Shown here one piece after another: positions 25,386 to 34,238 of a stretch of 44,851 bases of DNA. Origin of the DNA: Verrucomicrobiia bacterium (lineage in GTDB: Bacteria; Verrucomicrobiota; Verrucomicrobiia; Limisphaerales; JADLHS01); NCBI GenBank assembly GCA_011525685.1, contig WYBW01000069.1:1-44851 (forward strand), written 5' to 3'. The notes beneath the pieces were generated by a model, which was given only the letters and a program-made list of their open reading frames with translations, did no database searches and was not told where the DNA came from. The position numbers and the translations under genes are program-made. Numbering within the stretch: position 1 is the stretch's first letter; each line of letters begins with the position of its first letter.

Positions 25386-25501
25386 GAGCAAAGGGGGAGT
25401 GGACGGAGGTCGCGCATCATGCTGCCAGTGAAGCCCAGAAACGCAGGGATTGCAATCTTTGCCGCGGCCTGGCTCAAGACCGCCAAGGCCGGCAGGTCCA
25501 T
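25382..25501 (-). CDS. Possible 39-residue ORF coupled to the dehydratase
   Basis: The frame runs from ATG 25501 to a TGA that overlaps the dehydratase ATG (ATGA). It reads MDLPALAVLSQAAAKIAIP and AFLGFTGSMMRDLRP, mildly hydrophobic and without a known match. Third-position GC is high, as in the neighbours. The ribosome-binding site is weak (AAGG very close to the ATG). It may be a small coupled peptide or a leader that sets translation of the dehydratase. Confidence 0.3.
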   Translation of the reverse strand: MDLPALAVLSQAAAKIAIPAFLGFTGSMMRDLRPLPLCS

Positions 25502-25526
25502 CGCCTTGAACGCGGGATCAGGTGAC

Positions 25527-26357
25527 TCAGAGAGCGAAGCAAACGCCGGCATAAACCGCCGGCTGATGGAGCAGTTCCGCCCCCACGTAAAACAGGCTGC
25601 CGTTGTCCCGTTGTTTGAACAGTTTGAGCACCACTTGTTGCCCTTCGTCATGCCGGTCCACTTTGTAGCTCGCCCCAACGTCCAGCGCCACGCCATGGGC
25701 GAGTGGTACGGAAAGCGCCACTTCGAACTTGTGCTCGTTGAAGTCGCGAAAGACGTAACGCACGTTGGCCAGCAACAGGACGTTCTCGCCGTCGTGGATG
25801 CCGATACTCGCGTAGGCATAAGGCGCGGTGCGGAACGGCCGGACGCCGTAGCGCAAGCCGCTGTCCTCGGCCAGGCGGCCCCACCACGAACGTTCAACGG
25901 CGCGATAGGACCATTGCTGAGGGGAAACGGCCTCCTCCCGGACGTTGCCAATGGAGTTGCGGAGAAAGTCCGCCAGCACTCCCTGGCGCTCCTTCAGCCA
26001 CGTCATCAGCGGAAGATCCACACTGGCCTCACGGAGACCGTGCGTGAACGAACGGTACAGCGCCTTGCGGGCGCCCCGGGTGGTGCGGTCGTGAAAAGCA
26101 CTGGTGTCATCCTCCTCCATGCGCAGGCTCCAACTCAGCGAACTGAAGGGATGGAAGCGGTCCGCGAATTTCTCGGCCGCCTGCTCCTGGAATTCATTCT
26201 GGAAGCGATCCCAAAAGGCCATGGCCTCATTCGCCGGCGATTTCAGGTCGCCTGCCCGGCCGAGGTGGTGCTCAAGCTGAACGTCCGATGAGGCGGCCGC
26301 GGCTCCGACTGCGAGAAGCGCAGTCAAGCCGGCCATCATTCGACAACGGGGATTCAC
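25527..26357 (-). CDS. Secreted hypothetical protein, 276 residues
   Basis: The GTG start at 26357 overlaps the stop of the preceding 39-residue ORF (GTGA). Residues 1-24 are a signal peptide (MMAGLTALLAVGAAAASS). The mature protein has an amphipathic region rich in charged and aromatic residues (FWDRFQNEFQEQAAEKFADR) and a second half with alternating strands, ENVLLLANVRYVFRDFNEHK, VALSVPLAHGVALDVGASY, and a final AVYAGVCFAL. A C-terminal phenylalanine-containing strand like this fits a small outer-membrane barrel, though that is only inferred. No family recognised. It is followed after 25 bp by the next small ORF. Confidence 0.7.
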   Translation of the reverse strand: MNPRCRMMAGLTALLAVGAAAASSDVQLEHHLGRAGDLKSPANEAMAFWDRFQNEFQEQAAEKFADRFHPFSSLSWSLRMEEDDTSAFHDRTTRGARKALYRSFTHGLREASVDLPLMTWLKERQGVLADFLRNSIGNVREEAVSPQQWSYRAVERSWWGRLAEDSGLRYGVRPFRTAPYAYASIGIHDGENVLLLANVRYVFRDFNEHKFEVALSVPLAHGVALDVGASYKVDRHDEGQQVVLKLFKQRDNGSLFYVGAELLHQPAVYAGVCFAL

Positions 26358-26473
26358 GGAAGTGACTTGAGAAACGGTTTCGCGGGTGGTTCGGACAGCG
26401 AAGGAGCGGGAACATTCAGTTCGACGACGCGACGGATGGTCCGTGGCTTGATGACCGCTTTCGACCTTGGCAT
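26354..26473 (-). CDS. 39-residue basic peptide, coupled to the secreted protein
   Basis: ATG 26473 has AAGGAG 4 nt upstream (26478-26483), a better ribosome-binding site than most here. The peptide is basic at the start (MPRSKAVIKPRTIRRVVEL) and Pro-rich later (NVPAPSLSEPPAKPF). Its stop TGA overlaps the GTG start of the 276-residue protein as GTGA, so translation is probably coupled. The longer frame open to 26644 has no good start. The function is unknown; it could be a real small protein or a coupling leader. Confidence 0.55.
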   Translation of the reverse strand: MPRSKAVIKPRTIRRVVELNVPAPSLSEPPAKPFLKSLP

Positions 26474-26904
26474 TGCTCTCCTTGCCTTGTTAGGGCCAGG
26501 GAAAAGCAGGCATGATGCCGCTGCCCGCCGCCGTTGGTGCGTCAAGCCCGATGCATCCCATGCAGATCTGGCTGGGAATTCAGACAGGCAGGCCGCGTGT
26601 CCGATCGGGAACTGACAAGCCTTGGCAGCAGAGGCGGTTGCCAACGCAGTCTCGCCGCGAGGATCGGACAGGGAAGTCTCAGCGGCCTGCGTCCGAACGG
26701 AACTCGGTTCGTGCCTGCCCGAATGCCTTCAGCCGGCCTGTCCTCATTCCCAAGGACTGACTCATTTCAAGCCACCGGAGAGAGCACGGCGCGGATTCGT
26801 CATCCAACCAACTACCACGGACCAAACCGGTGACGATTCCTCCGAGGCACGGCAATCGGGCCGCGTGCATTGACAATCCCCTCACCTCTGCCAGCATTTC
26901 GCCG
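26474..26904. other. Divergent intergenic region
   Basis: No convincing gene. It lies between the 39-residue minus ORF and the plus-strand TPR protein, so it should contain both promoters. I see no clear repeat or hairpin. Confidence 0.4.
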
Positions 26905-28584
26905 ATGTTCTGGAGCGTGAAGCGCGGCTTGGTTCTGGTGGGCGTGTTGGGAGTGATCGCCGTCGGCGTGTGGGCCGGCCGCCCGGCGTATCGCGGCTGG
27001 CAGGAACGCCGGTCGGTCCAACAAGCCACGGAGTTCTTGGCCGCCAAAGATTATCGGAACGCCATGTTGGCGGCGCGCCGGGCGCTGGCCGCCAACCCAT
27101 CCAGTGTCGAAGCCTCCCGGCTTATGGCCCACCTGACGGAAACGCTCCGCTTGCCGGCGGCGCTGGATTGGCGGCAGCGGCTGGTGGACCTCCAGCCCGA
27201 GGATCTGACCAACCGGTTGCAGTTGGCCCGCACGGCGATCTTATTGGGCAATTTCCCTCGCGCCGCTGAGGCCTTGCGCGGCGTGCCCGCGACGAACCAC
27301 AACGCGCCGGCCTTTCATCAACTGGCCGCCGCGGTGGCGATTGGGTTGACCAATCTCAACCTGGCGGAACATCACTTTGGCGAAGCGGCGAGGCTGGATC
27401 CCACCAACAAGCTCGTTCGGTTGAACCGGGCCGTGCTCCATCTGCAGGCCACCGATCAGACGCTCGTTCAAGGCGCGGTGCAAACCCTGGAGCAACTCCG
27501 CGACGACCCGGTTCTGCGCAAAGATGCCTTGCGTCATCTGGCGCAGGCCGCCGCCCGCAATAGCGATTGGCCCACGGCGCTCGCGCTCACCGCGGAACTT
27601 CAGGCCGAAGCCGGCTCGCCGGTCGAAGACCGGTTGTTGCACCTGACAATTCTGCAGAAAGCCGGCAGCCCGGACTTCAAGCCCTGTCTCGACAGCCTCG
27701 AGGCCGAATGGGCGGCGTCCCCCACGAAGATCAACGCACTCACCACCTGGCTGTTGGGCCATCAGATGACGGAGGAGGCCGCCCGCTGGCTGGAAAGCCT
27801 GACTGCGGAGATACGATCTCAGCCACCAGTAATCCTGGCCCGGGCGGACGTGATGGTGGCGCGCAAGGATTGGACCGCGCTGCAAGCATTGTTGCAGGAC
27901 GCAAAGTGGGGCGACCTGGATTTTGCCCGGCTGGCCTTGCTGGCTCGCGCGGCCCGGGAGGAGCGGCAGGAAATCGCCGCCCAGGCAAACTGGCGCGCGG
28001 CCGTCAAGGCGGCCTCCGAAGGTCCGAAGCCCCTGACCACGCTGGCCGGCATGGCGCAAAACTGGGGCTGGGAACGGGAGCATGAAGAATTGCTCTGGAC
28101 GCTGCTGCAACGCTGGCCCGGGGAGCGCTGGGTGGTGCAATCGCTCAATAAGATGTATCTCGCCACGGGCAACACCCGTGGGTTGCACAAACTTTACGCC
28201 GCGTTCGTCGCCTACGACCCCACGGATCTCGTGGCCAGGAACAACTTCGCGGCCTTGTCGCTCCTGTTGAATCTGCAAACCAGCCGCGCGCACGAACTGG
28301 CCCGCGAACTGTATGCCCAATCCCCCACCAACGCCGTGTTCGCCTCTACCTACGCCTATTCGCTGCATCTGCTGGGCAGAACCGCCGAGGGCTTGCAAGC
28401 GCTGGAGGCGCTGTCACCGACCCAGTTGGCGCAACCGAACATCGCCGCCTACTACGGCGTCCTGCTCGCGGCGGACGGTCGGACGGATGAGGCGAAAAAC
28501 TATTTCGATCTTGCGAGCAAAACGCGGCTGTTGCCGGAGGAACAACTGTTGGTCGAGGCAGCGCGGAAGATGCCGGCGAAGTGA
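26905..28584 (+). CDS. Membrane-anchored tetratricopeptide (TPR) repeat protein
   Basis: A 559-residue protein. The ATG at 26905 gives MFWSVKRGLVLVGVLGVIAV, a membrane anchor; the open frame from 26830 adds unconserved residues. The rest is helix pairs of the TPR type: FLAAKDYRNAMLAARRALAA, AFHQLAAAVAIGLTNLNLAE, HFGEAARLDPTNKLVRLNRA, LMAHLTETLRLPAALDWRQR, and at the end GVLLAADGRTDEAKNYFDLA. Such proteins act as scaffolds in envelope or secretion systems, partner unknown. It is divergent from the small ORF and secreted protein, and convergent with the unknown gene at 28605. Confidence 0.85.
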   Translation: MFWSVKRGLVLVGVLGVIAVGVWAGRPAYRGWQERRSVQQATEFLAAKDYRNAMLAARRALAANPSSVEASRLMAHLTETLRLPAALDWRQRLVDLQPEDLTNRLQLARTAILLGNFPRAAEALRGVPATNHNAPAFHQLAAAVAIGLTNLNLAEHHFGEAARLDPTNKLVRLNRAVLHLQATDQTLVQGAVQTLEQLRDDPVLRKDALRHLAQAAARNSDWPTALALTAELQAEAGSPVEDRLLHLTILQKAGSPDFKPCLDSLEAEWAASPTKINALTTWLLGHQMTEEAARWLESLTAEIRSQPPVILARADVMVARKDWTALQALLQDAKWGDLDFARLALLARAAREERQEIAAQANWRAAVKAASEGPKPLTTLAGMAQNWGWEREHEELLWTLLQRWPGERWVVQSLNKMYLATGNTRGLHKLYAAFVAYDPTDLVARNNFAALSLLLNLQTSRAHELARELYAQSPTNAVFASTYAYSLHLLGRTAEGLQALEALSPTQLAQPNIAAYYGVLLAADGRTDEAKNYFDLASKTRLLPEEQLLVEAARKMPAK

Positions 28585-28604
28585 TTCTTCAGCCATTCGA
28601 TCAT

Positions 28605-29198
28605 TCATCGCCGCTTGCGCCGGCTCTTGAACAACTCCAACTGCGGCTCCTTGAAGAAATCGTAGTTCTTCAAAATACGGATCATCTGCAACAGATCGGA
28701 CTTCTGATAATTCCGGTTCACCGCGATGTGCTCGACCAGGTCGGCCAGCATCGTGCGAAACGGGATCACGGCGTCCACCCCTTTGGATTGCAGCAGGGCG
28801 ATGCTTTCCTCGCGCGCCTGCGCCAGGTGCGGCAGGGCGGGAACGACCAGGATCTTGAGCGGCGTGCCATCCTTGCCGAAGGCGCGGGCCGCCTGTTGAA
28901 ACACCTTCGGTTCGACGAAGCGAAAGATTTCCGGCGTGCTCGCCAGACGGGCGGAACTGAACGTTTCCGTGTGCCAGCCCTTGACCACCACGATGGCGCG
29001 CTGGATGAACGGCAGATCGCCCGAAGCGAGGACGAACGGTTGTTCGCCCGTCCGCGCCTGCGCCTGAGGATTCAAAACAAAAAAATCAATGTCATCGTCC
29101 TCGCGTTTGGTCGGCGCGATGTATTTGCGATGCTGCCGGACCAGGAACCCGTGGAGCTCAAAGTATTCGCGAACGATGGTTTCACTGACGGCAGCCAC
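28605..29198 (-). CDS. Conserved hypothetical protein next to aroB
   Basis: A 197-residue cytoplasmic protein with no signal or membrane segment. It starts VSETIVREYFELHGFLVRQH and continues TKREDDDIDFFVLNP and QRAIVVVKGWHTETFS. Asp residues 34-38 before a beta strand and the lysine in VVVKGW (about 73) remind one of a restriction-endonuclease-like fold, but the catalytic pattern is not complete enough to claim it. The C-terminal half is helical (AREESIALLQSKGVDAVIPF, LLQMIRILKNYDFFKEP). It starts 3 nt after aroB ends, so it is cotranscribed with that gene. Confidence 0.6.
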   Translation of the reverse strand: MAAVSETIVREYFELHGFLVRQHRKYIAPTKREDDDIDFFVLNPQAQARTGEQPFVLASGDLPFIQRAIVVVKGWHTETFSSARLASTPEIFRFVEPKVFQQAARAFGKDGTPLKILVVPALPHLAQAREESIALLQSKGVDAVIPFRTMLADLVEHIAVNRNYQKSDLLQMIRILKNYDFFKEPQLELFKSRRKRR

Positions 29199-29201
29199 GA
29201 A

Positions 29202-30308
29202 TCAATCCAGGTTGGAGAGTTGAGAGTTCAGGGTGCGCTGAAGCAATGCCTCCGGCACTCGTTGTCCCCAGACGACTTTGCCGATCCGCTCGGCGAGGAC
29301 AAACTGTATCTGGCCATTGCTGACTTTTTTATCCAGGCGCATCGCGGCCAGCAGACGCCGCTTTTGTGGTGCGCCCAAACGGATGCGGTTGGGCAGGCCG
29401 AAACCAGCCAGCACGTTGCCGATCCGGATCGCGTCAGCTCGCGGCAGTCCCGTGACGTGGGTTGAAAGGCAGGCCGCCAGCGTCTGGCCGATGGCGATGG
29501 CCTCCCCGTGCAAATACTTGCCATATCCGGAAATCGCTTCAATGGCGTGGCCGATGGTGTGCCCAAAGTTCAGAATCTGCCGCAGACCACCCTCGGTTTC
29601 GTCCTCCACGACGACGGCGGCCTTGATCTCACAGCAACGCGCGATGACTGCCGTCAGAAATCCGCCTTCGCGCGCCAGCAATCGGTCGCCGTGGTGCTCG
29701 AGGCGCTTGAACAATCCCCCATCGTAGATGACCCCGTATTTCACCACCTCGGCCAGGCCGGACCGAAACTCGCGTTCCGGCAGCGTCTTCAAAGTGTCCA
29801 GGTCGCAAAGCACCAGCCGCGGCTGGTGAAACGCGCCCACCAGGTTTTTCCCGGCCGGCAGATTCACACCCACCTTGCCGCCAACCGAACTGTCCACCTG
29901 CGCCAGCAGCGTGGTGGGCACTTGTACGAACGGAATCCCGCGCAGATAAGTCGCCGCCACAAAACCCGCCAAATCGCCCACGACACCTCCGCCCAGCGCA
30001 ACCATGAACGACCGCCGTTCCAGCCGGTGCGCGGCCAGTTGGTTGTAGCAAGCCTGCACCGACTTCAAGCTCTTGGCGTTCTCGCCCGCCGGCACAATCA
30101 CCAGCGCGGGGTCAAATCCTTCCCGCACGAGTGAATCGAACGCCGGTTTCGCGAAACGTTTCCCGACGTTGGTATCGGTGATGATGGCGCACCGGCTGCC
30201 GAGGCCGAGGCGGGCGCAGTGGCGGCCCAACTCCCGCAGCAAGCCTTCACCTATCTTGATGACATAGCTTCTGCTTCCCAACGGGACATTGACCGTGCGC
30301 ACGTCCAC
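29202..30308 (-). CDS. aroB: 3-dehydroquinate synthase
   Basis: A 368-residue enzyme of the shikimate pathway that converts 3-deoxy-arabino-heptulosonate 7-phosphate to 3-dehydroquinate with NAD and zinc. Family motifs are clear: the NAD-binding [19 protein letters not shown], the substrate-binding [30 protein letters not shown] with the zinc glutamate, [11 protein letters not shown] and LHGEAIAIG with the zinc histidines, and the lysine in [10 protein letters not shown]. Length is typical. The gene is followed by the unknown gene at 28605 after 3 nt. It is a lone aro gene in this window. Confidence 0.96.
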   Translation of the reverse strand: MDVRTVNVPLGSRSYVIKIGEGLLRELGRHCARLGLGSRCAIITDTNVGKRFAKPAFDSLVREGFDPALVIVPAGENAKSLKSVQACYNQLAAHRLERRSFMVALGGGVVGDLAGFVAATYLRGIPFVQVPTTLLAQVDSSVGGKVGVNLPAGKNLVGAFHQPRLVLCDLDTLKTLPEREFRSGLAEVVKYGVIYDGGLFKRLEHHGDRLLAREGGFLTAVIARCCEIKAAVVVEDETEGGLRQILNFGHTIGHAIEAISGYGKYLHGEAIAIGQTLAACLSTHVTGLPRADAIRIGNVLAGFGLPNRIRLGAPQKRRLLAAMRLDKKVSNGQIQFVLAERIGKVVWGQRVPEALLQRTLNSQLSNLD

Positions 30309-30398
30309 AGCATACGAGGGCGACCGAAGCTGTCAAAGATTTGCCATGCCCCCAGATTTGGCTTTTTCTTCGAGAGTCCAAAACTATGCTGCTCGCGA

Positions 30399-31196
30399 AT
30401 GAATCGCGTAGCCCTCGTCACTGGCGCCTCGCGCGGCATTGGCCGCGGCATCGCGCTGGCGTTGGCCAAACTCGGGTTTGACGTGGTGGTGAATTATGCC
30501 GGCAACGCCGCCGCCGCGCGACAAACGGCCGCCGACTGCGTCGCCGCAGCGCGGGCCGACGGCAGGAAGGTTCGCGCGGAAATCTGCCAGGCGGACATCA
30601 GCCAGGCCGCCGACCGGCGCAAGCTGGTTGACTTTACGAAGCAGACCTTCGCTCGGCTGGACTTGCTGGTGAACAACGCGGGGGTTGCGCCCAACGTGCG
30701 GGCGGACATCCTGGAGGCCGGTGAAGAAAGCTTCGATCGCCTCATCGCGATCAACGTCAAAGGACCATACTTCCTGACTCAACTTGCGGCAAAGTGGATG
30801 ATCGAACAAGTCACGCATCAAGCATCACGCTTCACGTCTCCACCCAAAATAATCACCATCTCTTCCATCTCGGCCTACACCGCTTCAACCAATCGCGGTG
30901 ACTACTGCGTGAGCAAGGCGGCGCTTTCCATGCTCACTCCCTTGTTCGCGTCCCGGCTCGCCGAGTTCGGCATCAACGTGTATGAAATCCGGCCCGGCGT
31001 CATCGCCACGGACATGACCGGACCGGTGAAGGAAAAATATGACAAGCTCATCGGTGAGGGACTGACCCCGATTCAGCGCTGGGGCACGCCCGAAGACATT
31101 GGCCGGGCCGTGGCCGCCATCGCCAGCGACGCCTTTCCTTTCAGCACCGGTGAGGTCATCAACGTGGACGGAGGATTTCACCTGCGCAGACTGTAG
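30399..31196 (+). CDS. Short-chain dehydrogenase/reductase, 3-ketoacyl reductase-like
   Basis: A 265-residue SDR. The start at 30399 puts [17 protein letters not shown], the cofactor-binding motif, near the N-terminus; the frame open to 30219 overlaps the upstream region of aroB. Also visible are [10 protein letters not shown], the active-site Ser of ISSISAY, and the YCVSK pair (Tyr and Lys four apart), then [13 protein letters not shown] and the C-terminal VINVDGG. The overall match is to the 3-ketoreductase subgroup with [12 protein letters not shown]. Substrate is likely a sugar or polyol in this setting, since a GH88-like gene follows after about 90 bp. Confidence 0.9.
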   Translation: MNRVALVTGASRGIGRGIALALAKLGFDVVVNYAGNAAAARQTAADCVAAARADGRKVRAEICQADISQAADRRKLVDFTKQTFARLDLLVNNAGVAPNVRADILEAGEESFDRLIAINVKGPYFLTQLAAKWMIEQVTHQASRFTSPPKIITISSISAYTASTNRGDYCVSKAALSMLTPLFASRLAEFGINVYEIRPGVIATDMTGPVKEKYDKLIGEGLTPIQRWGTPEDIGRAVAAIASDAFPFSTGEVINVDGGFHLRRL

Positions 31197-31288
31197 GAGA
31201 CGACATAATGAATCTCGCACGCGCCAGAAGAGCCGGCAAAAACGATTTGATTTGAGACGCTTCACCCCCTCTCCTACAAACGACTGTC

Positions 31289-32695
31289 ATGCCAATCAGG
31301 ATTGACCACAAACTGACTCCGCAGAAGCTCCTGCCCGGAGTCTATCGCCTCTTCGAACTCTCCGCCGACAAGATTCTGAGCATCGAGAAAACATGGAAGC
31401 CGCAACAGGGCACGCCGGTGTTCACCGTCAAAGGAAAGTACACCTCCCGCGGCTGGACCGAGTGGACGCAGGGTTTTCAATACGGCTCGGCGCTCCTGCA
31501 ATTCGACGCGATGGGCGACGAGCGTTTTCTGGAGATTGGCCGACGCGGCACCGTGGAGCGCATGGCCACACACGTCTCGCACATCGGCGTGCATGACCAC
31601 GGCTTCAACAACATCTCCACCTACGGCAATCTCCTGCGCCTGATGCGCGAGGGCAAAATCCCGCACAACGAGGACGAGAAGAACTTCTACGAGTTGGCAC
31701 TCAAGGTCAGCGGCGCGGTGCAGGCGGCGCGCTGGACAAAGATCGCCGACGGCACGGGATTCATTCATTCGTTCAACGGCCCACATTCGCTGTTCGTGGA
31801 TACGATCCGTTCCTGCCGCGCGCTGGCCGTGGCGCATCAACTCGGGCATGTATTGATGGGCGAGCAGGACGCGAAGATTTCGTTGCGGCAACGGCTGGTC
31901 GAACACGCGATCAACACGGCGCGCCACAGCGTTTATTACGGCGAAGGGCGCGACGCTTATGACGAGCGCGGACGCACAACGCACGAGGCGGTATTCAACA
32001 CCGCGAGCGGCGCGTTTCGCTGTCCGAACTCGCAGCAGGGTTTCTCCCCGTTCACCACTTGGACGCGCGGTCAGGCGTGGGCGATCTGCGGTTTTGCGGA
32101 GCAACTGGAGTTCTTTCGCAGGACAGGCGTCGCGCCTGTCTCTAATTTGCATCGGGAGAAACAAGTTGGAGACCGGCGCGACGCCTGTCCTACGTTTCTG
32201 CGCGCGGCTCTGGCCACGGCGGATCATTTCATCGAACATTCCTGTGTGGATGGCATTCCGATGTGGGATACGGGTGCGCCGAATCTGCACCACCTTGGCA
32301 ATTACGCCGCCAAGACTTCCGATCCGTACAACCAGTGGGAGCCGGTGGACAGTTCCGCCGCCGCCATCGCCGCGCAGGGTTTGATTCGACTGGGCAATTA
32401 TCTGACCGCGAACGGCGAAATGAAGTCGGGCGTCCGCTACCGCCAAGCCGGCCTGACCATCGCGCGCACTCTGTTCCGCGAACCCTACCTTTCAACCGAT
32501 CCGAAGCATCAGGGCTTGATCTTGCACTCGGTTTATCATCGTCCGAACGGCTGGGATTACATTGCGCCAGGGCAAAAGGTGCCAAACGGCGAAAGCTCCA
32601 TGTGGGGCGATTATCACGCCCGCGAACTGGGTTTGCTGATTCTGCGCGAGGCGCGAGGCGAGGTTTATCCCACGTTCTTTGGATGTGTCGCATGA
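31289..32695 (+). CDS. GH88-like unsaturated glucuronyl hydrolase with an in-frame REP-like insert
   Basis: A 468-residue protein with the alpha/alpha-barrel pattern of family GH88: FQYGSALLQFDAMGDERFL, HVSHIGVHDHGFNNISTYGN, SQQGFSPFTTWTRGQAWAIC and MWDTGAPNLHHLGN. GH88 enzymes remove unsaturated uronic acids from the ends of oligosaccharides made by polysaccharide lyases, in the cytoplasm or periplasm. No signal peptide is seen, so a cytoplasmic place is likely. Between AEQLEFF and FLRAALATADHFIEH lies a stretch, about residues 278-303 (RTGVAPVSN ... DRRDACP), that comes from the REP-like element at 32118-32193. The frame is kept, and the insert is at a point where homologues have a variable linker, so the protein may still work. 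Confidence 0.85.
   Translation: MPIRIDHKLTPQKLLPGVYRLFELSADKILSIEKTWKPQQGTPVFTVKGKYTSRGWTEWTQGFQYGSALLQFDAMGDERFLEIGRRGTVERMATHVSHIGVHDHGFNNISTYGNLLRLMREGKIPHNEDEKNFYELALKVSGAVQAARWTKIADGTGFIHSFNGPHSLFVDTIRSCRALAVAHQLGHVLMGEQDAKISLRQRLVEHAINTARHSVYYGEGRDAYDERGRTTHEAVFNTASGAFRCPNSQQGFSPFTTWTRGQAWAICGFAEQLEFFRRTGVAPVSNLHREKQVGDRRDACPTFLRAALATADHFIEHSCVDGIPMWDTGAPNLHHLGNYAAKTSDPYNQWEPVDSSAAAIAAQGLIRLGNYLTANGEMKSGVRYRQAGLTIARTLFREPYLSTDPKHQGLILHSVYHRPNGWDYIAPGQKVPNGESSMWGDYHARELGLLILREARGEVYPTFFGCVA
32118..32193. repeat. GTAG-type palindromic repeat inside the GH88-like gene
   Basis: The arms 32118-32149 and 32162-32193 form an inverted repeat of 32 bp with four mismatches around a 12-bp centre. 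Read inwards, the right end starts GTAG followed by GACAGGCG-TC-GCGCC, while the left end has GCAG. Translated in the gene frame, the two arms give RTGVAPVSN and GDRRDACP; because the sequence is palindromic, the antisense strand gives nearly the same peptide. The repeat keeps the reading frame open. Confidence 0.85.
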
Positions 32696-32929
32696 GAGCG
32701 CACGCTCACAATTGTGTTGTTCTTCAGGCCACTTCAACGGGCTCACAGTGCGGGCGGAAAGGCGGGCCCTCGCTTGCCGTGTTTTTCCCCCGCCACAGCC
32801 CGAGAGTTACATTCGGATGCAATCGGAATCCGTGTTTCTCACCCCAAGCCCTGGATCGCGGACTAGCCATCCTTGCGGTTGATTTGAAGTTTTTGCACTT
32901 CAACCAGGTACCAAGGGATCGTTTGTTCA

Positions 32930-32974
32930 CCCTCACCCCGACCCTCTCCCGGCGGGAGAGGGTCAGGGTGAGGG
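32930..32974. repeat. Near-perfect 22-bp palindrome of the CCCTCACCC type
   Basis: Arms 32930-32951 and 32953-32974 (CCCTCACCCCGACC ... GGTCAGGGTGAGGG) are complementary over 22 bp with one mismatch and a one-base loop. A second hairpin, TTGAAGT-TTTTGC-ACTTCAA, lies at 32884-32903. Both are in the 32696-33025 gap, which otherwise shows no gene. Related GC-rich palindromes are scattered in many bacterial genomes; function here is unknown, although an effect on transcription between the two genes is possible. Confidence 0.65.
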
Positions 32975-33025
32975 CGATCATGAGCTTGTTCCTCCACGCA
33001 ATTTGAAACGTGTGATTCTTTCATC

Positions 33026-34180
33026 ATGAAAGCGACCTCCTCCCTCTCCAAACTCCGCGCCGGCGTCATCGGCACCGGCTTCATCGGTCCGGTCCACATT
33101 GAAGCCCTGCGCCGGCTTGGCGTGCCGGTCAGGGCGCTGTGCGATGTGCCACAGCGAGTCCAAGCCGCCGCCGACCGACTCGGCGTGCCCCGGACGTTTG
33201 GCGATTATCGTGAGTTGCTCCGCTCGCCGGAGGTGGACGTGATCCACATCACAGCGCCGAATCGCTACCACGCCGAGATGTCCCTGGCCGCGCTCCAGGC
33301 GGGCAAGCACGTGGTCTGCGAAAAGCCGCTGGCGATGAACACGCGGGAAACCGCCGCAATCGTCAAGGCGGTCCGCAGTGCCGGCACTGTCTTTGCCGTG
33401 AACTACAATGTCCGATTCTATCCCGCCGTGCTCCAACTGCGTCGCGCCGTGGCCAACGGCGACCTCGGCGAAATCATCCACGTCAACGGCTCGTACTTCC
33501 AGGACTGGTTGTTCAAGGACACCGACTACAACTGGCGTCTGCTTCCGGCTGAAGGCGGCAAGCTCCGCGCTGTGGCGGACATCGGCACGCATTGGATGGA
33601 CACGGCGTCCTTCATTCTCGGCGCGAAGATCACTTCGGTGTTCGCCGACCTCAGGACCCATCACAAGACACGCAAGCGTCCGCTGGGTGAGGTGCAGACG
33701 TTTGCCCGGGCTGACGCGAGCGTGAAGTACGCCACCTACAACGTCGCCACGGAAGACTTCGCCAACGTGCTGCTGCAATTCAGCAACAGGGCGCGGGGCA
33801 ACCTCGCCGTGTCACAGGTCGCCGCCGGCCGCAAGAACTGCATCCGCATCGAAATCTACGGCTCGAAGAAGTCCGCCTGGTGGTGTTCGGAAGACCCCGA
33901 GATGCTGCACTTCGGCCATCGCGACGGTGCGAATGAGATTGCCGTGCGCGCCACGCCCGCGTTCGGCGACGGCGCGGCGGGGTTCATGGATTATCCGTCC
34001 GGCCATGTCGAAGGCTTTCCCGACACGTTCAAGATGTTGTTCCGGAACATCTATTCGACCATTGCCGCCGGTGGCAAAGGCGAACGGCTCTTCGCCAGCG
34101 CCGCGGACGGCCACACCGAGGTCGCCGTCTGCGAGGCGATCTTCAAGAGCCATAAGACGAAAACCTGGATCAAAGTGTAG
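33026..34180 (+). CDS. Gfo/Idh/MocA-family oxidoreductase, cytoplasmic
   Basis: A 384-residue NAD(P)-dependent sugar oxidoreductase without an export signal. The Rossmann part has [19 protein letters not shown] (10-28), [28 protein letters not shown] and [15 protein letters not shown]. The C-terminal domain follows, with [20 protein letters not shown] supplying the catalytic histidine area. The next gene is a sugar isomerase/epimerase-like TIM-barrel protein 58 nt downstream, a common pair in inositol or rare-sugar catabolism of Verrucomicrobiota. Sugar substrate not determined. Confidence 0.88.
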   Translation: MKATSSLSKLRAGVIGTGFIGPVHIEALRRLGVPVRALCDVPQRVQAAADRLGVPRTFGDYRELLRSPEVDVIHITAPNRYHAEMSLAALQAGKHVVCEKPLAMNTRETAAIVKAVRSAGTVFAVNYNVRFYPAVLQLRRAVANGDLGEIIHVNGSYFQDWLFKDTDYNWRLLPAEGGKLRAVADIGTHWMDTASFILGAKITSVFADLRTHHKTRKRPLGEVQTFARADASVKYATYNVATEDFANVLLQFSNRARGNLAVSQVAAGRKNCIRIEIYGSKKSAWWCSEDPEMLHFGHRDGANEIAVRATPAFGDGAAGFMDYPSGHVEGFPDTFKMLFRNIYSTIAAGGKGERLFASAADGHTEVAVCEAIFKSHKTKTWIKV

Positions 34181-34238
34181 CGTCCCGGCTCTGGCAGCCA
34201 CTTCAACAACACCCAACAACCGAACCAAACTCATCACC

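Noticed and set aside
30219..30398. Longer N-terminus for the SDR protein
   Set aside because: The cofactor motif TGASRGIG should lie within about the first 15 residues; the extension overlaps the 5' end of aroB.
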